A stretch of 64,000 bases of DNA from Salegentibacter holothuriorum (GCF_900168045.1 NZ_FUYY01000001.1:954145-1018144); one strand, 5' to 3'; shown: positions 24,307 to 33,880, counted from the stretch's first letter. Notes: generated from the sequence alone by a model not told the origin. Program-made: numbers and translations.

Positions 24307-25950
24307 AAGTGCACGTGCATGGGCTAATGCCGATTCTCCAATAGTTTTACCACCAAGCATCATGGCAAGTTCTTCAATTCTTTGGTCTTCTTTTAACTCC
24401 TCGATTTTCGTGGTCGTGGCATTGGCTGAATCTTCTTTAAATATTTTGAAATGACTATTTCCTTTACCGGCAATTTGCGGCAGATGGGTAATAGCAATTA
24501 CCTGCATAGAATTCCCCATGCGCTGTAAAATACCAGCCATTTTTTGTGCAATATCTCCGGAAACACCCGTATCAATTTCATCAAAAATAATAGTAGGAAG
24601 TTTACTTTGCGCCGCCAAAATACTTTTTACTGCCAGCATAATTCTTGAAAGTTCCCCACCGGAAGCAGCCTTTTTTATTTCTTTAAAATCTCCGCCTTTA
24701 TTCGCCGTCAAAAACCAGAATAATTCATCCTGACCGTTAGCGAGAAAATTTGCAGCTTTTTTCAGCGCTATTTTTAAACGAGCATTCGGCATTCCTAAAT
24801 CGGTTAATAAAAGCTCTGCCTCTTTTATAAAAGTCGGGATAATTGCTTTTCGTTTTTCGTGCAGCTTTTTTGAAACTGTACCTAATTTAGCTTCCTGTTT
24901 TACAATGGCATTTTCTAATTCTGAAAGTGTATTTTCGGCATTTTCACTTACCGAAACTTTTTCCTGCAGCTCCTTTTTTATTTGCAATAATTCGGCGATA
25001 GTTTCTGCGGAATGTTTTTTCTGTAAGTTGTAGATTAACTGAAGCTTTTGGTTGGTTGCTTCAAGTTCTTCCGGATTAGCCTCTACCCTGTCTAAAGCAT
25101 CAGTTACTTCGGCAGAAAGGTCGTCCAGTTCTATAATTACACTTTCAATACGCTGATGAAAATTTTCATAATTTGAAGATAAACCAGCTATTTTAGACAG
25201 AGAAGCACGAGCCTGTTTTAAACTGTCTAAACTTCCTATTTCTTCCTGTTCCAGTAAATTTAACGCTGAACTCAAATTTTCTGTGAGTTCTTCTACATTA
25301 CTCAATTCTTCGTACCGGCTTTCCAACTCTTCCTGCATCCCATTTTCTAGACGCGCTTCTTCGAGCTCATTCAATAAAAAGAGGTTATAATCGTATTCCT
25401 TGGTTGCCAGCGCCTGCTGCTCTTTTAAAGCTAACAGCTTTTTTTGAAGATTTTTGTAAGATTTAAGTTCAGATTTATATTCCAACAATAAAGCATCGCT
25501 ATTCGCAATAGTATCAATTACCTGGAATTGATAATCGTTATTTCCTAAACTTAAAGTTTCATGCTGACTGTGAATATCAATTAAATACTCTCCCAACCTA
25601 TTAAGGGAAGTCAGTTTTACCGGCGTATCATTTACAAAAGCCCGGGATTTCCCGGAAGCCAGAATTTCACGCCTAATAATGGTATTTTCTTCATAATCCA
25701 GATCTTCAGCAAGAAAAAAATCCTTTAGCTTATAATTAGCTATATTAAAGGAACCTTCTATCACGCATTTTTTTTCGGTATCGCGAATACTGCCATAATC
25801 GGCACGGTTACCTAAAAGAAGGCCAAGTGCGCCCAGCATAATAGATTTACCGGCACCGGTTTCCCCGGTAATTATCGTAAAACCTTCCTGAAGTTTAATA
25901 TTTATATCTTCAATTAAGGCGTAATTTTTTATAGATAGAGCTGTGAGCAA
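24298..25950 (-). CDS. recN: DNA repair protein RecN
   Basis: 550 residues, normal length. SMC-like ATPase: Walker A ITGETGAGKS near residue 30, a long coiled-coil middle (about 150-370), then the ABC signature ASGGELSRIMLAVK and Walker B PTIIFDEIDTGVSG, with the H-loop ITHLPQIAG. It acts at DNA double-strand breaks in recombinational repair. It follows porD on the same strand with a 327-base gap that contains a strong palindrome. Confidence 0.96.
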   Translation of the reverse strand: MLTALSIKNYALIEDINIKLQEGFTIITGETGAGKSIMLGALGLLLGNRADYGSIRDTEKKCVIEGSFNIANYKLKDFFLAEDLDYEENTIIRREILASGKSRAFVNDTPVKLTSLNRLGEYLIDIHSQHETLSLGNNDYQFQVIDTIANSDALLLEYKSELKSYKNLQKKLLALKEQQALATKEYDYNLFLLNELEEARLENGMQEELESRYEELSNVEELTENLSSALNLLEQEEIGSLDSLKQARASLSKIAGLSSNYENFHQRIESVIIELDDLSAEVTDALDRVEANPEELEATNQKLQLIYNLQKKHSAETIAELLQIKKELQEKVSVSENAENTLSELENAIVKQEAKLGTVSKKLHEKRKAIIPTFIKEAELLLTDLGMPNARLKIALKKAANFLANGQDELFWFLTANKGGDFKEIKKAASGGELSRIMLAVKSILAAQSKLPTIIFDEIDTGVSGDIAQKMAGILQRMGNSMQVIAITHLPQIAGKGNSHFKIFKEDSANATTTKIEELKEDQRIEELAMMLGGKTIGESALAHARALLD

Positions 25951-26277
25951 TGTGAACTAAATTTGGGCTAAATATAAGGGAGAATTTATTCCCAATCAAC
26001 AATAAACTTTGGGTAAACCCGGAAGTTATATCAAAAGGGGAAAATTCGATTATACAGACGTTTGCTAAAGAAATAATACTTTTCAAATGTATATCCGGTT
26101 TCCCTCATAGAAGTGAATTTATGAAAAAATCGTCATGCAGGAACTTGTTTCAGCATCTAACACGAATAGTACCTACCATTCAATTTAGACCCTGAAACCA
26201 GTTCAGGGTCTAAATTTTAAAGTATGACTGTTTACGGATATTCAACTTTTAAACCGCGATTATCGAGCAGAAAACTT
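25951..26277. repeat. porD-recN gap with a family A element and a 15-bp perfect palindrome
   Basis: No gene is visible. Family A sequence spans about 26128-26220. Its right half is a perfect 15-bp inverted repeat with a 5-base loop (AATTTAGACCCTGAA at 26182-26196 against 26202-26216). The stem could stop transcription coming from porD, although there is no long T run. Confidence 0.65.
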
Positions 26278-27165
26278 TTATTGCAGGTTTCTCCAATTTC
26301 GAGCGTATCGGGGCGCAAGTCCACTTAAAATCTCGCTAAAACGAGGGCGGTTAATATCTGGACCACCACTAAAAATCTGGGTTATCTCATCGGCTTTCGC
26401 ATCAAAGAAGGTCCTAAGCAATAAAGAATTTGCCCGCCTGGAATTCATGGTCGTTAAGCTTTCTACCGCATCAGCAATAGCTATTTTCCCGGTTTCAGGA
26501 TCTTTATGCATCACGTCTAATCCCCGGCGGTGATATTGATATAAAGAATTACGATATTCGGTAAACATATTAGAAAGTAAATCGGAATTCAGTCTAAACC
26601 TAGAGCTTTGCCCATCGGCACCACTCCAACCTGTTCTACCACTTTGTTGCGCAGTATTTACAATTCGGTTAGCTTCCTGGTAGTAAGCAGTTCCACCTTC
26701 GGCTGCAAAGGTATCGGCATCCAATCCTAATATCGTATACACATAAAAAGAAACTACCGAAACCAGGTTATTGGAAAAAGAGTTCTGGCTATAATTTAAA
26801 GGCTGGTATTCCCGATAATTAAAACTGAATTGATTATCGTTAAAATTAAAAACAGGGCTTACCATGTTAGACCCGTAAACCGGCCTGGAGGATTGCACCT
26901 GGATAGTCCCACTAAAAGATTCTCCTTCAAACTCATTTATGGTAATAAACATACTGCAGCTGATGCGTTCTCCCGCTTCAAACTCTTTATCGGTCCACGA
27001 AGTTTGATTTACAAACTCCCGAAGTGAATTCTCTAAAGTTCTAAAAACAGATAGATTGCTTTGCCCCGTTTGCTCGGTATTTATTACTATTTCGCAATTG
27101 AGTTCCTGGGCCACAGCAAAAGGCATCCCGGCAACTAAAAGAATAAGAAATAGAAATTTACGCAT
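26278..27165 (-). CDS. porD: PorD-like protein (DUF4835), type IX secretion associated
   Basis: 295 residues with a signal peptide ending MPFAVAQ (about residue 19). It opens ELNCEIVINTEQTGQSNLSVFRTLENSLREFVN, the hallmark of the DUF4835 family, annotated as PorD in Bacteroidota. These are periplasmic or outer-membrane associated proteins linked to the gliding/T9SS machinery. The start overlaps coaBC by 8 bases. The window also encodes a T9SS cargo. The symbol follows family annotation; its role is less certain. Confidence 0.85.
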   Translation of the reverse strand: MRKFLFLILLVAGMPFAVAQELNCEIVINTEQTGQSNLSVFRTLENSLREFVNQTSWTDKEFEAGERISCSMFITINEFEGESFSGTIQVQSSRPVYGSNMVSPVFNFNDNQFSFNYREYQPLNYSQNSFSNNLVSVVSFYVYTILGLDADTFAAEGGTAYYQEANRIVNTAQQSGRTGWSGADGQSSRFRLNSDLLSNMFTEYRNSLYQYHRRGLDVMHKDPETGKIAIADAVESLTTMNSRRANSLLLRTFFDAKADEITQIFSGGPDINRPRFSEILSGLAPRYARNWRNLQ

Positions 27166-28363
27166 CTAACAAATGTACAATTTCATTTAAAATATCGGTA
27201 GCTACTTCAGTTTTGGATTTTAGGTCAAAAGCCTTTTCTGAATCTTTGTAAACTAAAGTGATCTTATTGGTATCCTTTTTAAATCCGGCGCCGGCATCGT
27301 TCATAGAGTTAAGTACGATAAAATCCAGATTTTTCTTAGCTAGTTTTTCCCGCGCGTGTGCAAGTTCGTTATTGGTTTCTAAAGCAAAACCAATAAGTTT
27401 TTGATGGGTTTTCTTATTTCCCATAGATAAGAGGATATCCTGGGTTTTGGTAAGTTCCAGGCTTAGATTTTCATCTGCCTTTTTAATTTTTTGAGTCGCT
27501 ACGATCTTTGGGGTATAATCTGAAACCGCGGCAGCAGCAATAGCTATATCCACACTTTCATAATGATTATGCACAGCCGTATACATTTGGTGGGTGCTCA
27601 CTACTCTTATTAAATTGATCTTTGGATCATCAAGTTGCAAATGTGTAGGGCCGGCAATAAGAATAACCTCTGCCCCAAGTTCGGCTGCTTTTTTAGCAAG
27701 CTCGAAGCCCATTTTTCCGCTGGAATGATTTCCTATAAAGCGCACCGGATCTATAGCCTCGTAAGTTGGGCCGGCGGTAATTAATATTTTCTTCCCCTTC
27801 AATGGAAGGTTTTTAGAAAAATATGTTTCCAGAAAATCGATAATCGCTTCGGGTTCTGCCATTCTCCCCTCACCTTTTAAACCACTGGCAAGTTCGCCGG
27901 TTCCTGCAGGAATCATAATATTTCCGTAGGATTTCAGGCTCTCAAAACTATTTTTTGTGGACGGGTGTTTAAACATATCCAAATCCATTGCAGGCGCAAA
28001 GAAGACAGGACATTTGGCAGAAAGATAGGTTGCGAGCAAAAAGTTGTCGCTATTCCCCGATGCCATTTTAGATAAAGTATTGGCAGTGGCAGGGGCCAAA
28101 ACCATAAAATCGGCCCAAAGGCCGAGTTCTACGTGATTGTTCCATTGCTCATCTTCATCATCTTCGGTAAAGGAAGAAAACACCTCATTTTTAGATAAGG
28201 TAGAAAGCGTAAGCGGTGTAACAAATTCTTTGGCAGCCGGTGTCATGATAACTTTCACCTGTGCACCGGCTTTAATAAACAAGCGTACTAAAAATGCAGA
28301 TTTATAGGCGGCAATACCACCACTAATGGCCAAAAGCACTTTTTTGCCTTTTAGTACAGACAT
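27158..28363 (-). CDS. coaBC: Bifunctional phosphopantothenoylcysteine decarboxylase / phosphopantothenate--cysteine ligase
   Basis: 401 residues, the standard fused form. The CoaC flavoprotein part (about 1-180) starts GKKVLLAISGGIAAYK and carries the HVELGLWADFMVLAPATANT block and FAPAMDLDMF. The CoaB part (about 185-401) starts KILITAGPTYEAIDPVRFIGNHSSGKMG. It makes 4'-phosphopantetheine from phosphopantothenate and cysteine. It follows rpoZ by 5 bases and overlaps porD by 8. Confidence 0.97.
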   Translation of the reverse strand: MSVLKGKKVLLAISGGIAAYKSAFLVRLFIKAGAQVKVIMTPAAKEFVTPLTLSTLSKNEVFSSFTEDDEDEQWNNHVELGLWADFMVLAPATANTLSKMASGNSDNFLLATYLSAKCPVFFAPAMDLDMFKHPSTKNSFESLKSYGNIMIPAGTGELASGLKGEGRMAEPEAIIDFLETYFSKNLPLKGKKILITAGPTYEAIDPVRFIGNHSSGKMGFELAKKAAELGAEVILIAGPTHLQLDDPKINLIRVVSTHQMYTAVHNHYESVDIAIAAAAVSDYTPKIVATQKIKKADENLSLELTKTQDILLSMGNKKTHQKLIGFALETNNELAHAREKLAKKNLDFIVLNSMNDAGAGFKKDTNKITLVYKDSEKAFDLKSKTEVATDILNEIVHLLDA

Positions 28364-28368
28364 CTTAA

Positions 28369-28701
28369 TTAAGCTTCTGCTTCAGAATCTTTGGTGTTTC
28401 GATAATAGATCTTACCGTCTAACCATTCCTGCATAGCAAGTGCGTGAGGTTTTGGAAGTTTTTCATAAAACTTAGAAACCTCTATTTGCTCTTTGTTCTC
28501 AAAAATCTCATCAAGACTGTCGTTGTAAGTCGCAAATTCGTCAAGCTTTTCCAATAATTCCTTTTTGATTTCAGAATTAATTTGATTTGCTCTTTTTGCC
28601 ACTACAGAGATAGCCTCGTATATATTACCTGTTGGCTCGTCTACCTTGTTTTTATCGAAGGTAACTGTGTTAATTGGTGCGTCTGTCTTTTTAATATCCA
28701 T
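28369..28701 (-). CDS. rpoZ: DNA-directed RNA polymerase subunit omega (Bacteroidota type)
   Basis: 110 residues. The segment TGNIYEAISVVAKRANQINSEIKKELLEKL matches the RpoZ core in the Bacteroidota form, in which a helix with AKRANQI contacts the beta-prime subunit. It helps assemble RNA polymerase. It lies between bamD (13 bases) and coaBC (5 bases) in a conserved gene order. Confidence 0.92.
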   Translation of the reverse strand: MDIKKTDAPINTVTFDKNKVDEPTGNIYEAISVVAKRANQINSEIKKELLEKLDEFATYNDSLDEIFENKEQIEVSKFYEKLPKPHALAMQEWLDGKIYYRNTKDSEAEA

Positions 28702-28714
28702 CTTTCTTCTACTA

Positions 28715-29539
28715 TTAAAAATTTTGTAAGCGTGATTTTATATCTTCTACTGAAGCTTCCATAGGCTCCATATATTCGCCTTCCGGATAATACTTTTTAT
28801 AAGTCTGGTAATATTCCAGCGCTTCTTTAAGGCGCTCTTCCATTAATTGCCTAAAACTATTAACGGCCAATCGGTAAGCCGAATCGAACCTGTAATACTG
28901 TGCAGACTCCCTAAATGGAGACCCGGGATTATTAGCAAGGAAATTTGTAAAGGAGGTGATAGCAGCCTGGTAATTTCCGGCTCTAGCCTCTCCTGTTAAA
29001 TGATATTGCTTAGCTATTTCGTATTGCTTTTTCTCCAATTTTATTCGCAACTCAGCCACCATATCGTTGGCTTCTTCTACATGTTCGCCTTCCGGATAAG
29101 CGTTTAAATAAGCCTGCAACTCTGTTACCGCTTTGTTTGTATCTGTTTGATCCAAATCGTAGCTAGGAGATAGTTCATAAAAACTTCTGGCTTTTTTATA
29201 AGCAGCCTCTTCTACTTTTTCACTATTAGGGTAAGATTGCTGAAAACGCTCAAACTCATAAGAAGAAAGGTAATAATCACCTAATTGATAATAGGTGTTC
29301 GCAAATAAGAAGCTAAGCTTTTCTCCTTGAGGTTTACCGCGATATTCGGGAACAATTTGTTCAAACAACCTTAAGGCTTTACGATATTTACGTTTATCTC
29401 CATTTTCCTGGGCTTCGTTATATAGCTCCTCAGCGTAAGAATATTTCTTTCCGCTATCATCGCTTTTAAGTAATTCCTGATACTCCCCACAGGATACAGT
29501 TAGCATTAAAACTACTGCTAATAAAATTGCTTTCTTCAT
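28715..29539 (-). CDS. bamD: Outer membrane protein assembly factor BamD
   Basis: 274 residues from the ATG at 29539. This start gives a lipoprotein signal (MKKAILLAVVLMLTVSC), and a frame-consistent upstream start at 29569 would lie before the predicted -7 box. TPR-like helical repeats fill the rest (YAEELYNEAQENG, LSFLFANTYYQLGDYYLSSYEFERF, AITSFTNFLANNPGSPFRE). It takes part in inserting beta-barrel proteins into the outer membrane. First gene of the bamD-rpoZ-coaBC-porD group. Confidence 0.93.
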   Translation of the reverse strand: MKKAILLAVVLMLTVSCGEYQELLKSDDSGKKYSYAEELYNEAQENGDKRKYRKALRLFEQIVPEYRGKPQGEKLSFLFANTYYQLGDYYLSSYEFERFQQSYPNSEKVEEAAYKKARSFYELSPSYDLDQTDTNKAVTELQAYLNAYPEGEHVEEANDMVAELRIKLEKKQYEIAKQYHLTGEARAGNYQAAITSFTNFLANNPGSPFRESAQYYRFDSAYRLAVNSFRQLMEERLKEALEYYQTYKKYYPEGEYMEPMEASVEDIKSRLQNF

Positions 29540-29558
29540 CATTTGTAAAAACATCTGG

Positions 29559-29566
29559 CAAAAGTA
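29559..29566 (-). promoter_or_regulatory. Predicted bamD -7 box
   Basis: TACTTTTG on the minus strand, 20 bases before the chosen start codon. It supports the short start at 29539. No clear TTG at -33. Confidence 0.45.
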
Positions 29567-29569
29567 CAT

Positions 29570-29953
29570 TTTTCTTCATTATAAAAAAAACTTTGTGTTA
29601 CCGCCTTATATAACCTTTTAACTTGCTTTTTATTATACTGAAAATGGAAAAATTAAGGTACTTGCTGAAAAAATAAGACTACCAGAAAAGCTTTTAAATC
29701 GTCATTCTGAATTCATTTCAGAATCTAAGGTGTTGATATTCAAAACATGTTAGAAGCTGAAACAAGTTCAGCTTGACGAAACTAGACTTTTCAGACAGTC
29801 TCTGTAATTAGTTTTCAAAATTTACTCGATAATCGAGATTAAATGCTCAGAGGCTTGCCTTGAAATCAGATTATATTTTCCAATAACAATGCTTCGTGAG
29901 CTTGCTCCGAAGTTTTTTACTCGAGAATCGGGATTTAAATACTCCCCGCTCGT
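29570..29953. repeat. bamD-dapA gap with one family A and one family B repeat
   Basis: No gene is visible. Family A lies at about 29700-29780 (GTCATTCTGAATTCATTTCAGAATCTAA and TTAGAAGCTGAAACAAGTTCAGCTTGACG). Family B lies at about 29822-29945, bounded on both sides by the palindrome TCGATAATCGAG / CTCGAGAATCGGG, with GAGGCTTGCCTTG and CTTCGTGAGCTTGCTCCGAAG inside. The two families sit end to end. Confidence 0.75.
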
Positions 29954-30832
29954 TTATTTAAAATTCTTCAGGAAATCTTCAATTTGCTGCTGAAGCCCAA
30001 GTGTTGCTTTCACTAAAGGTAATCTCAGGTGATTTTTAATGCTTCCTTTTTGGGCGAGCAAAGCTTTAATTCCGGCAGGATTTCCTTCAGCAAAAATCAA
30101 ATCTATAGATTGCTGCATCTTATAATGAAGCGCATAAGCTTCGGCTGATTTACCTTCTAATCCTAAAGACACCATTTTAGAGAATTCCGCTGGTAATCCC
30201 TGTGCGATTACCGAAATCACACCTTTTCCTCCAGCTAGAACCATAGGCAGGGTAAGCATATCGTCTCCAGAAATTACGAGAAAATCTTTTGGCACCAAAC
30301 TTATTAACTTCATAGCCTGCACCATATCTCCGGCAGCTTCTTTCACTCCTATAATATTATCAAAATCACTTGCAATACGATTTATAGTTTCCGGCAGCAT
30401 ATTAGAGGCAGTTCTGCCTGGTACGTTATAAAGAATTAACGGCAGCGGAGATGCAGCAGCCACAGCTTTAAAGTGCTGGTAAATCCCTTCCTGAGTAGGT
30501 TTATTATAAAAAGGCGAAACCGAAAGTATGGCTTCAAATCCTGAAAAATCACCTGTTTCCAGTTCTTCGCATACCGCACGAGTGTTATTGCCGCCAAGCC
30601 CCAAAACCAAAGGCAAACGTTTATTATTCTGCTTAACTACGGTATTTATTACAAGTTGTTTTTCTTCCTTATCAAGACTCGCACTTTCGGCGGTTGTTCC
30701 TAAAACCACCAGGTAATCTACTCCATTTTCGATCTGGTTTTCTACCAGGTTTTCCAGTGCTTGTACATCTATAGATAAATCTTCCTTAAAAGGAGTTATC
30801 AAAGCTACACCGGTACCAATAAATGACTTCAT
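29954..30832 (-). CDS. dapA: 4-hydroxy-tetrahydrodipicolinate synthase
   Basis: 293 residues from the ATG at 30832 (a longer open frame upstream is not needed and would include its promoter box). The TIM-barrel signatures are present: [17 protein letters not shown], the catalytic Tyr135 in ILYNVPGRT, and the Schiff-base Lys164 in [10 protein letters not shown]. It condenses pyruvate with aspartate semialdehyde, the first committed step to lysine and diaminopimelate. A TACATTTG box lies about 80 bases upstream. Confidence 0.95.
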   Translation of the reverse strand: MKSFIGTGVALITPFKEDLSIDVQALENLVENQIENGVDYLVVLGTTAESASLDKEEKQLVINTVVKQNNKRLPLVLGLGGNNTRAVCEELETGDFSGFEAILSVSPFYNKPTQEGIYQHFKAVAAASPLPLILYNVPGRTASNMLPETINRIASDFDNIIGVKEAAGDMVQAMKLISLVPKDFLVISGDDMLTLPMVLAGGKGVISVIAQGLPAEFSKMVSLGLEGKSAEAYALHYKMQQSIDLIFAEGNPAGIKALLAQKGSIKNHLRLPLVKATLGLQQQIEDFLKNFK

Positions 30833-30910
30833 TTTATTTTTTATTTTGATGATAATCGAAAAGACTTGCGCATTTTCAGTTTCAGGTGAAATTGCCAAAT
30901 TTCCGGGCAA

Positions 30911-30918
30911 CAAATGTA
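30911..30918 (-). promoter_or_regulatory. Predicted dapA -7 box
   Basis: TACATTTG on the minus strand, about 80 bases before the ATG at 30832. No convincing -33 element. Confidence 0.35.
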
Positions 30919-31035
30919 TTGATTTTGTGAATTTCAGAAAGTAAAACTTGCTTCCGGTTTTAGAATGAAGCACATATTTAACAGCTTTGTTTTTTCTGTT
31001 AAAAAATAAACAGGATTCAAAAGCTTTCGTACAAA

Positions 31036-31740
31036 TTAGACAAGGTTCATAAGGCGAAGTTTACGCTCTGGAGTAAGGAAGAAAAACAGGCAAAATATTA
31101 AGCCTGTAAACCATAGTAAATTGCCTGTGATTAAAACAGCGGAATCTTTTAAGTAGAAATGTGCCGCATCTCTAAAAACATCAGCAAATATAAATGCCAA
31201 AACCAGGGTAATAAAGTAAACTGATTTTTTTGAGTAGGAATTTAAATAATATATAAGCCCAAAAACACCCAAAATTAGTAAGTTGAAATAATAAATGGCG
31301 TACACACCAAATTCTAAATTACTACTCATATAGCTTTTTAGTTCTATCACATGCGTTAGCAACAAATAGCCATTTACCGCAATTAGCAGTAAAAAATAGA
31401 CAAGTATGGTTTTACTGGCAGTTTGCCTTTGGGTGTTCTGAAAAGCTTCCCTGCTTAAACCAAAATAACCACCTATATAACAAAAAAGTAAAAGAAGAGA
31501 CAAGTTTCCAGCCTGAAAAAGAAGTCCGGCAACTTGAGCCAAAAAGAAAAACATAAAAAAACAAAGGGCATTAAAGCCTGGTTTTTTATTCTGCGTTATA
31601 TAAACAGTAAAAACACCCAGGATGAATAAAATTTGAGTAGCCCGCATTAACCAATTCAAATCCCCTATGGTAGCATATAAATTTACGCCCAATATTGGAA
31701 AAAGAAATAATAATAAATAGTGAAAAAGATTCATTTTCAT
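31036..31740 (-). CDS. Seven- to eight-helix membrane protein, unknown function
   Basis: 234 residues, almost entirely hydrophobic, with about 7-8 membrane helices. It ends [15 protein letters not shown]. Size and topology are like the YhhN family, but I do not see that family's motifs clearly and do not assign it. It stands alone, divergent from the 5'-nucleotidase pair. Confidence 0.65.
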   Translation of the reverse strand: MKMNLFHYLLLFLFPILGVNLYATIGDLNWLMRATQILFILGVFTVYITQNKKPGFNALCFFMFFFLAQVAGLLFQAGNLSLLLLFCYIGGYFGLSREAFQNTQRQTASKTILVYFLLLIAVNGYLLLTHVIELKSYMSSNLEFGVYAIYYFNLLILGVFGLIYYLNSYSKKSVYFITLVLAFIFADVFRDAAHFYLKDSAVLITGNLLWFTGLIFCLFFFLTPERKLRLMNLV

Positions 31741-31904
31741 TTATTAGCAAGCCGAAAATAAAAAAAATAATACGCCCAGGTTTGCCTTTTTTAAGATAGG
31801 ATGTTCGTTTCCAGGCTTTAATGGCAAGTTTTCGATAAGCTGCTCAGTTTTTCCGTTGTATTACTATTGTATTTTAAAAATCAAACCACCTCCGGTAAGC
31901 TTAT

Positions 31905-31983
31905 GAGTCATTAGAAGAAAAAGTTTTTGAATTTTGAGACAAAATTAGGAGCATTTAAATCTCGATTATCAATCAAAATTTCA
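31905..31983. repeat. Degenerate family B repeat upstream of the 5'-nucleotidase C-domain gene
   Basis: Carries TTTTGAATTTTGAGACAAAATTAGGAGCATTTAAATCTCGATTATCAATC, a decayed form of the family B right end. Listed in short motifs: TTTTGAGAC, GGAGCATTTAAATC, TCGATTATCAA. Confidence 0.45.
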
Positions 31984-32003
31984 GTCGAGCCATATAATCT
32001 ATA

Positions 32004-32011
32004 TATCTTTG
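32004..32011 (+). promoter_or_regulatory. Predicted -7 box for the 5'-nucleotidase C-domain gene
   Basis: TATCTTTG matches TAnnTTTG and ends 18 bases before the ATG at 32030. No convincing -33 element. Confidence 0.4.
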
Positions 32012-32029
32012 CTTTTTAATGAAATTTAG

Positions 32030-32788
32030 ATGAAAATATTCAGATTAAGCAGTTGTATTTTATTAGCCATAATCGTCTTGAGCTGTAAAGGAAATTCGGT
32101 TGAACCGGCCAAAATTAAAGGACAACGCATAGCTATAGACGAAAAGATTGAGGCTGACGCTGAAATAGAAAAATTTATAACTCCGTTCAAAGAGCATTTA
32201 AATAAAACTTTAGACAGTACGCTAGCTTATAATCCCCGGCCTATGGTAAAAAGTGACGGCGATCTCAATACTGCAATAGGAAATCTAATGGCCGATGTTG
32301 TTATGGAACAGACCAATCCTGTTTTTAAAAGCAGAACCGGAAACGAAATAGATATGGTTTTACTGAATCACGGCGGAATTAGATCTGGCCTAAACAAAGG
32401 AAATATTTCTACCAGAAGTGCCTACGCGCTAATGCCTTTTGAAAATGAAATTGTAGTCGTTGAAATTTCCGGAGTAAAAATCAAAGAAATGCTCACCTAC
32501 CTGGAACGTGCAAAAACGGCCCACCCGGTTAGCGGAGTAAAAATTACAATGAATCAAAATTATAAAGTTACCAGCGCAAAAATAAATGGCAGGAAAATAG
32601 ATGAAGACAAAACCTATTTTGTAGCCACTTCAGATTATTTACAACAAGGCGGCGATAATATGGTTTTCTTTAAAGACCCCATAAGCCTTAATAAAGTAGA
32701 TTATAAACTGCGTAATGCTATTATAGATTATTTTAAAAAGGTAGATACTTTAAAAGTGGATAAAGACAATAGGTTTATTAGAAAGTAA
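32030..32788 (+). CDS. 5'-nucleotidase C-terminal domain lipoprotein
   Basis: 252 residues. A lipoprotein signal (SSCILLAIIVLSC, Cys near 19) is followed by a domain matching only the C-terminal substrate-binding half of UshA-type 5'-nucleotidases: DLNTAIGNLMADVVM, MVLLNHGGIRSGLNKGNIS, YALMPFENEIVVVEISG and the ATSDYLQQGGDNM block. It lacks the metallophosphatase half, which is encoded by the next gene. The two products probably work together in the periplasm to dephosphorylate nucleotides. Confidence 0.88.
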   Translation: MKIFRLSSCILLAIIVLSCKGNSVEPAKIKGQRIAIDEKIEADAEIEKFITPFKEHLNKTLDSTLAYNPRPMVKSDGDLNTAIGNLMADVVMEQTNPVFKSRTGNEIDMVLLNHGGIRSGLNKGNISTRSAYALMPFENEIVVVEISGVKIKEMLTYLERAKTAHPVSGVKITMNQNYKVTSAKINGRKIDEDKTYFVATSDYLQQGGDNMVFFKDPISLNKVDYKLRNAIIDYFKKVDTLKVDKDNRFIRK

Positions 32789-32789
32789 A

Positions 32790-32887
32790 TTACCTTATTA
32801 GGACTAGCCTACAAAGCATTTTAAAATAAAAATATTTTGATTCGAGGTAAGCCTCGGAGCATTTAAATCTCGATTATCGAGTAAGTG
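32790..32887. repeat. Family B repeat between the two 5'-nucleotidase genes
   Basis: A good copy: ACTAGCCTACAAAGCATTT, AT-rich spacer, TTCGAGGTAAGCCTCGGAG, CATTTAAATC, ending in the palindrome CTCGATTATCGAG directly before the next start codon (32888). It therefore forms the whole ribosome-binding region of that gene. Confidence 0.7.
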
Positions 32888-33796
32888 ATGAAAAGAAGAA
32901 ATTTTATACAACAAACCTCAGCAGCGACTGCGTTTATAGGAATTGGCGGCTTAAGTTCACTCTCTTTTAAACCCAACTATAAAAAGCATATTACTATTCT
33001 GCATACTAACGATGTTCACAGTCATATTGAAGCTTTTGGCCCAGATGATTCCAGGAACCCTAATATGGGTGGTGTTGCCAGGCGAGCGACTTTAATTGAG
33101 CAGATTAAAAATGAAAATCCAAATACACTTTTGCTGGATGCCGGAGATATTTTTCAAGGCACACCTTACTTTAATTTCTATGGCGGCGAGCTGGAGTTTA
33201 AGCTGATGAGCAAGATGAAATACGACGCAGCAACCATTGGAAACCACGATTTTGATAACGGGATAGATGGATTATATGCGCAACTCCCGCACGCCCAATT
33301 CGATTTTATTTCGTCTAATTACGATTTCAGTAATACGGTGATGGATGGGCATACCCAAGATCATAAAATTTTCACCAAAGACGGTGTGAAAATTGGTGTT
33401 TTTGGAGTTGGAATTGAGTTAGAAGGGCTGGTAAACGACAGCCTCTATAAGGAAACAAAATATCTGGATCCTGTAGAAGTTGCACAAGATCAAAGCCGAA
33501 TTTTAAAAGAAGAAAAGAATTGCGACCTGGTAATTTGCCTTTCGCATTTAGGTTACAAATACAGTAGCGATAAGATTTCTGACATTAAACTAGCGCAAAC
33601 CACCGAAAATATAGATCTTATTATTGGAGGCCACACCCACACTTTTTTAGATAAGCCGACTGTTGAAACCAATAAAGCCGGTAAAAAGATTTTAGTAAAT
33701 CAGGTAGGTTGTTATGGTCTTTACCTGGGAAGAATTGATTTTTATTTAGATCATAAAAATAATATTGAAGCTGATGGGCTAAAGATTGAGGTTTAG
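32888..33796 (+). CDS. 5'-nucleotidase metallophosphatase domain, Tat-type signal
   Basis: About 302 residues from the ATG at 32888 (a second ATG frame begins at 32885). The N terminus has a twin-arginine-like signal (KRRNFIQQTSAATAFIG). The rest is the calcineurin-like N-terminal half of UshA-type nucleotidases: ILHTNDVHSHI (metal site), DAGDIFQGTPYF, GNHDFDNG, and the terminal GGHTHTFLDKP. It has no C-terminal nucleotidase domain, which is supplied by the upstream lipoprotein gene. Exported enzyme for nucleotide salvage is the likely role. Confidence 0.88.
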   Translation: MKRRNFIQQTSAATAFIGIGGLSSLSFKPNYKKHITILHTNDVHSHIEAFGPDDSRNPNMGGVARRATLIEQIKNENPNTLLLDAGDIFQGTPYFNFYGGELEFKLMSKMKYDAATIGNHDFDNGIDGLYAQLPHAQFDFISSNYDFSNTVMDGHTQDHKIFTKDGVKIGVFGVGIELEGLVNDSLYKETKYLDPVEVAQDQSRILKEEKNCDLVICLSHLGYKYSSDKISDIKLAQTTENIDLIIGGHTHTFLDKPTVETNKAGKKILVNQVGCYGLYLGRIDFYLDHKNNIEADGLKIEV

Positions 33797-33880
33797 CGAT
33801 TCTAGAAAAGTTAAAAAAAAAAGATCTTGTTATTTGATTTTTAAATGTAAGAATTGAATTGAAGTAATAATGGATTGCGT

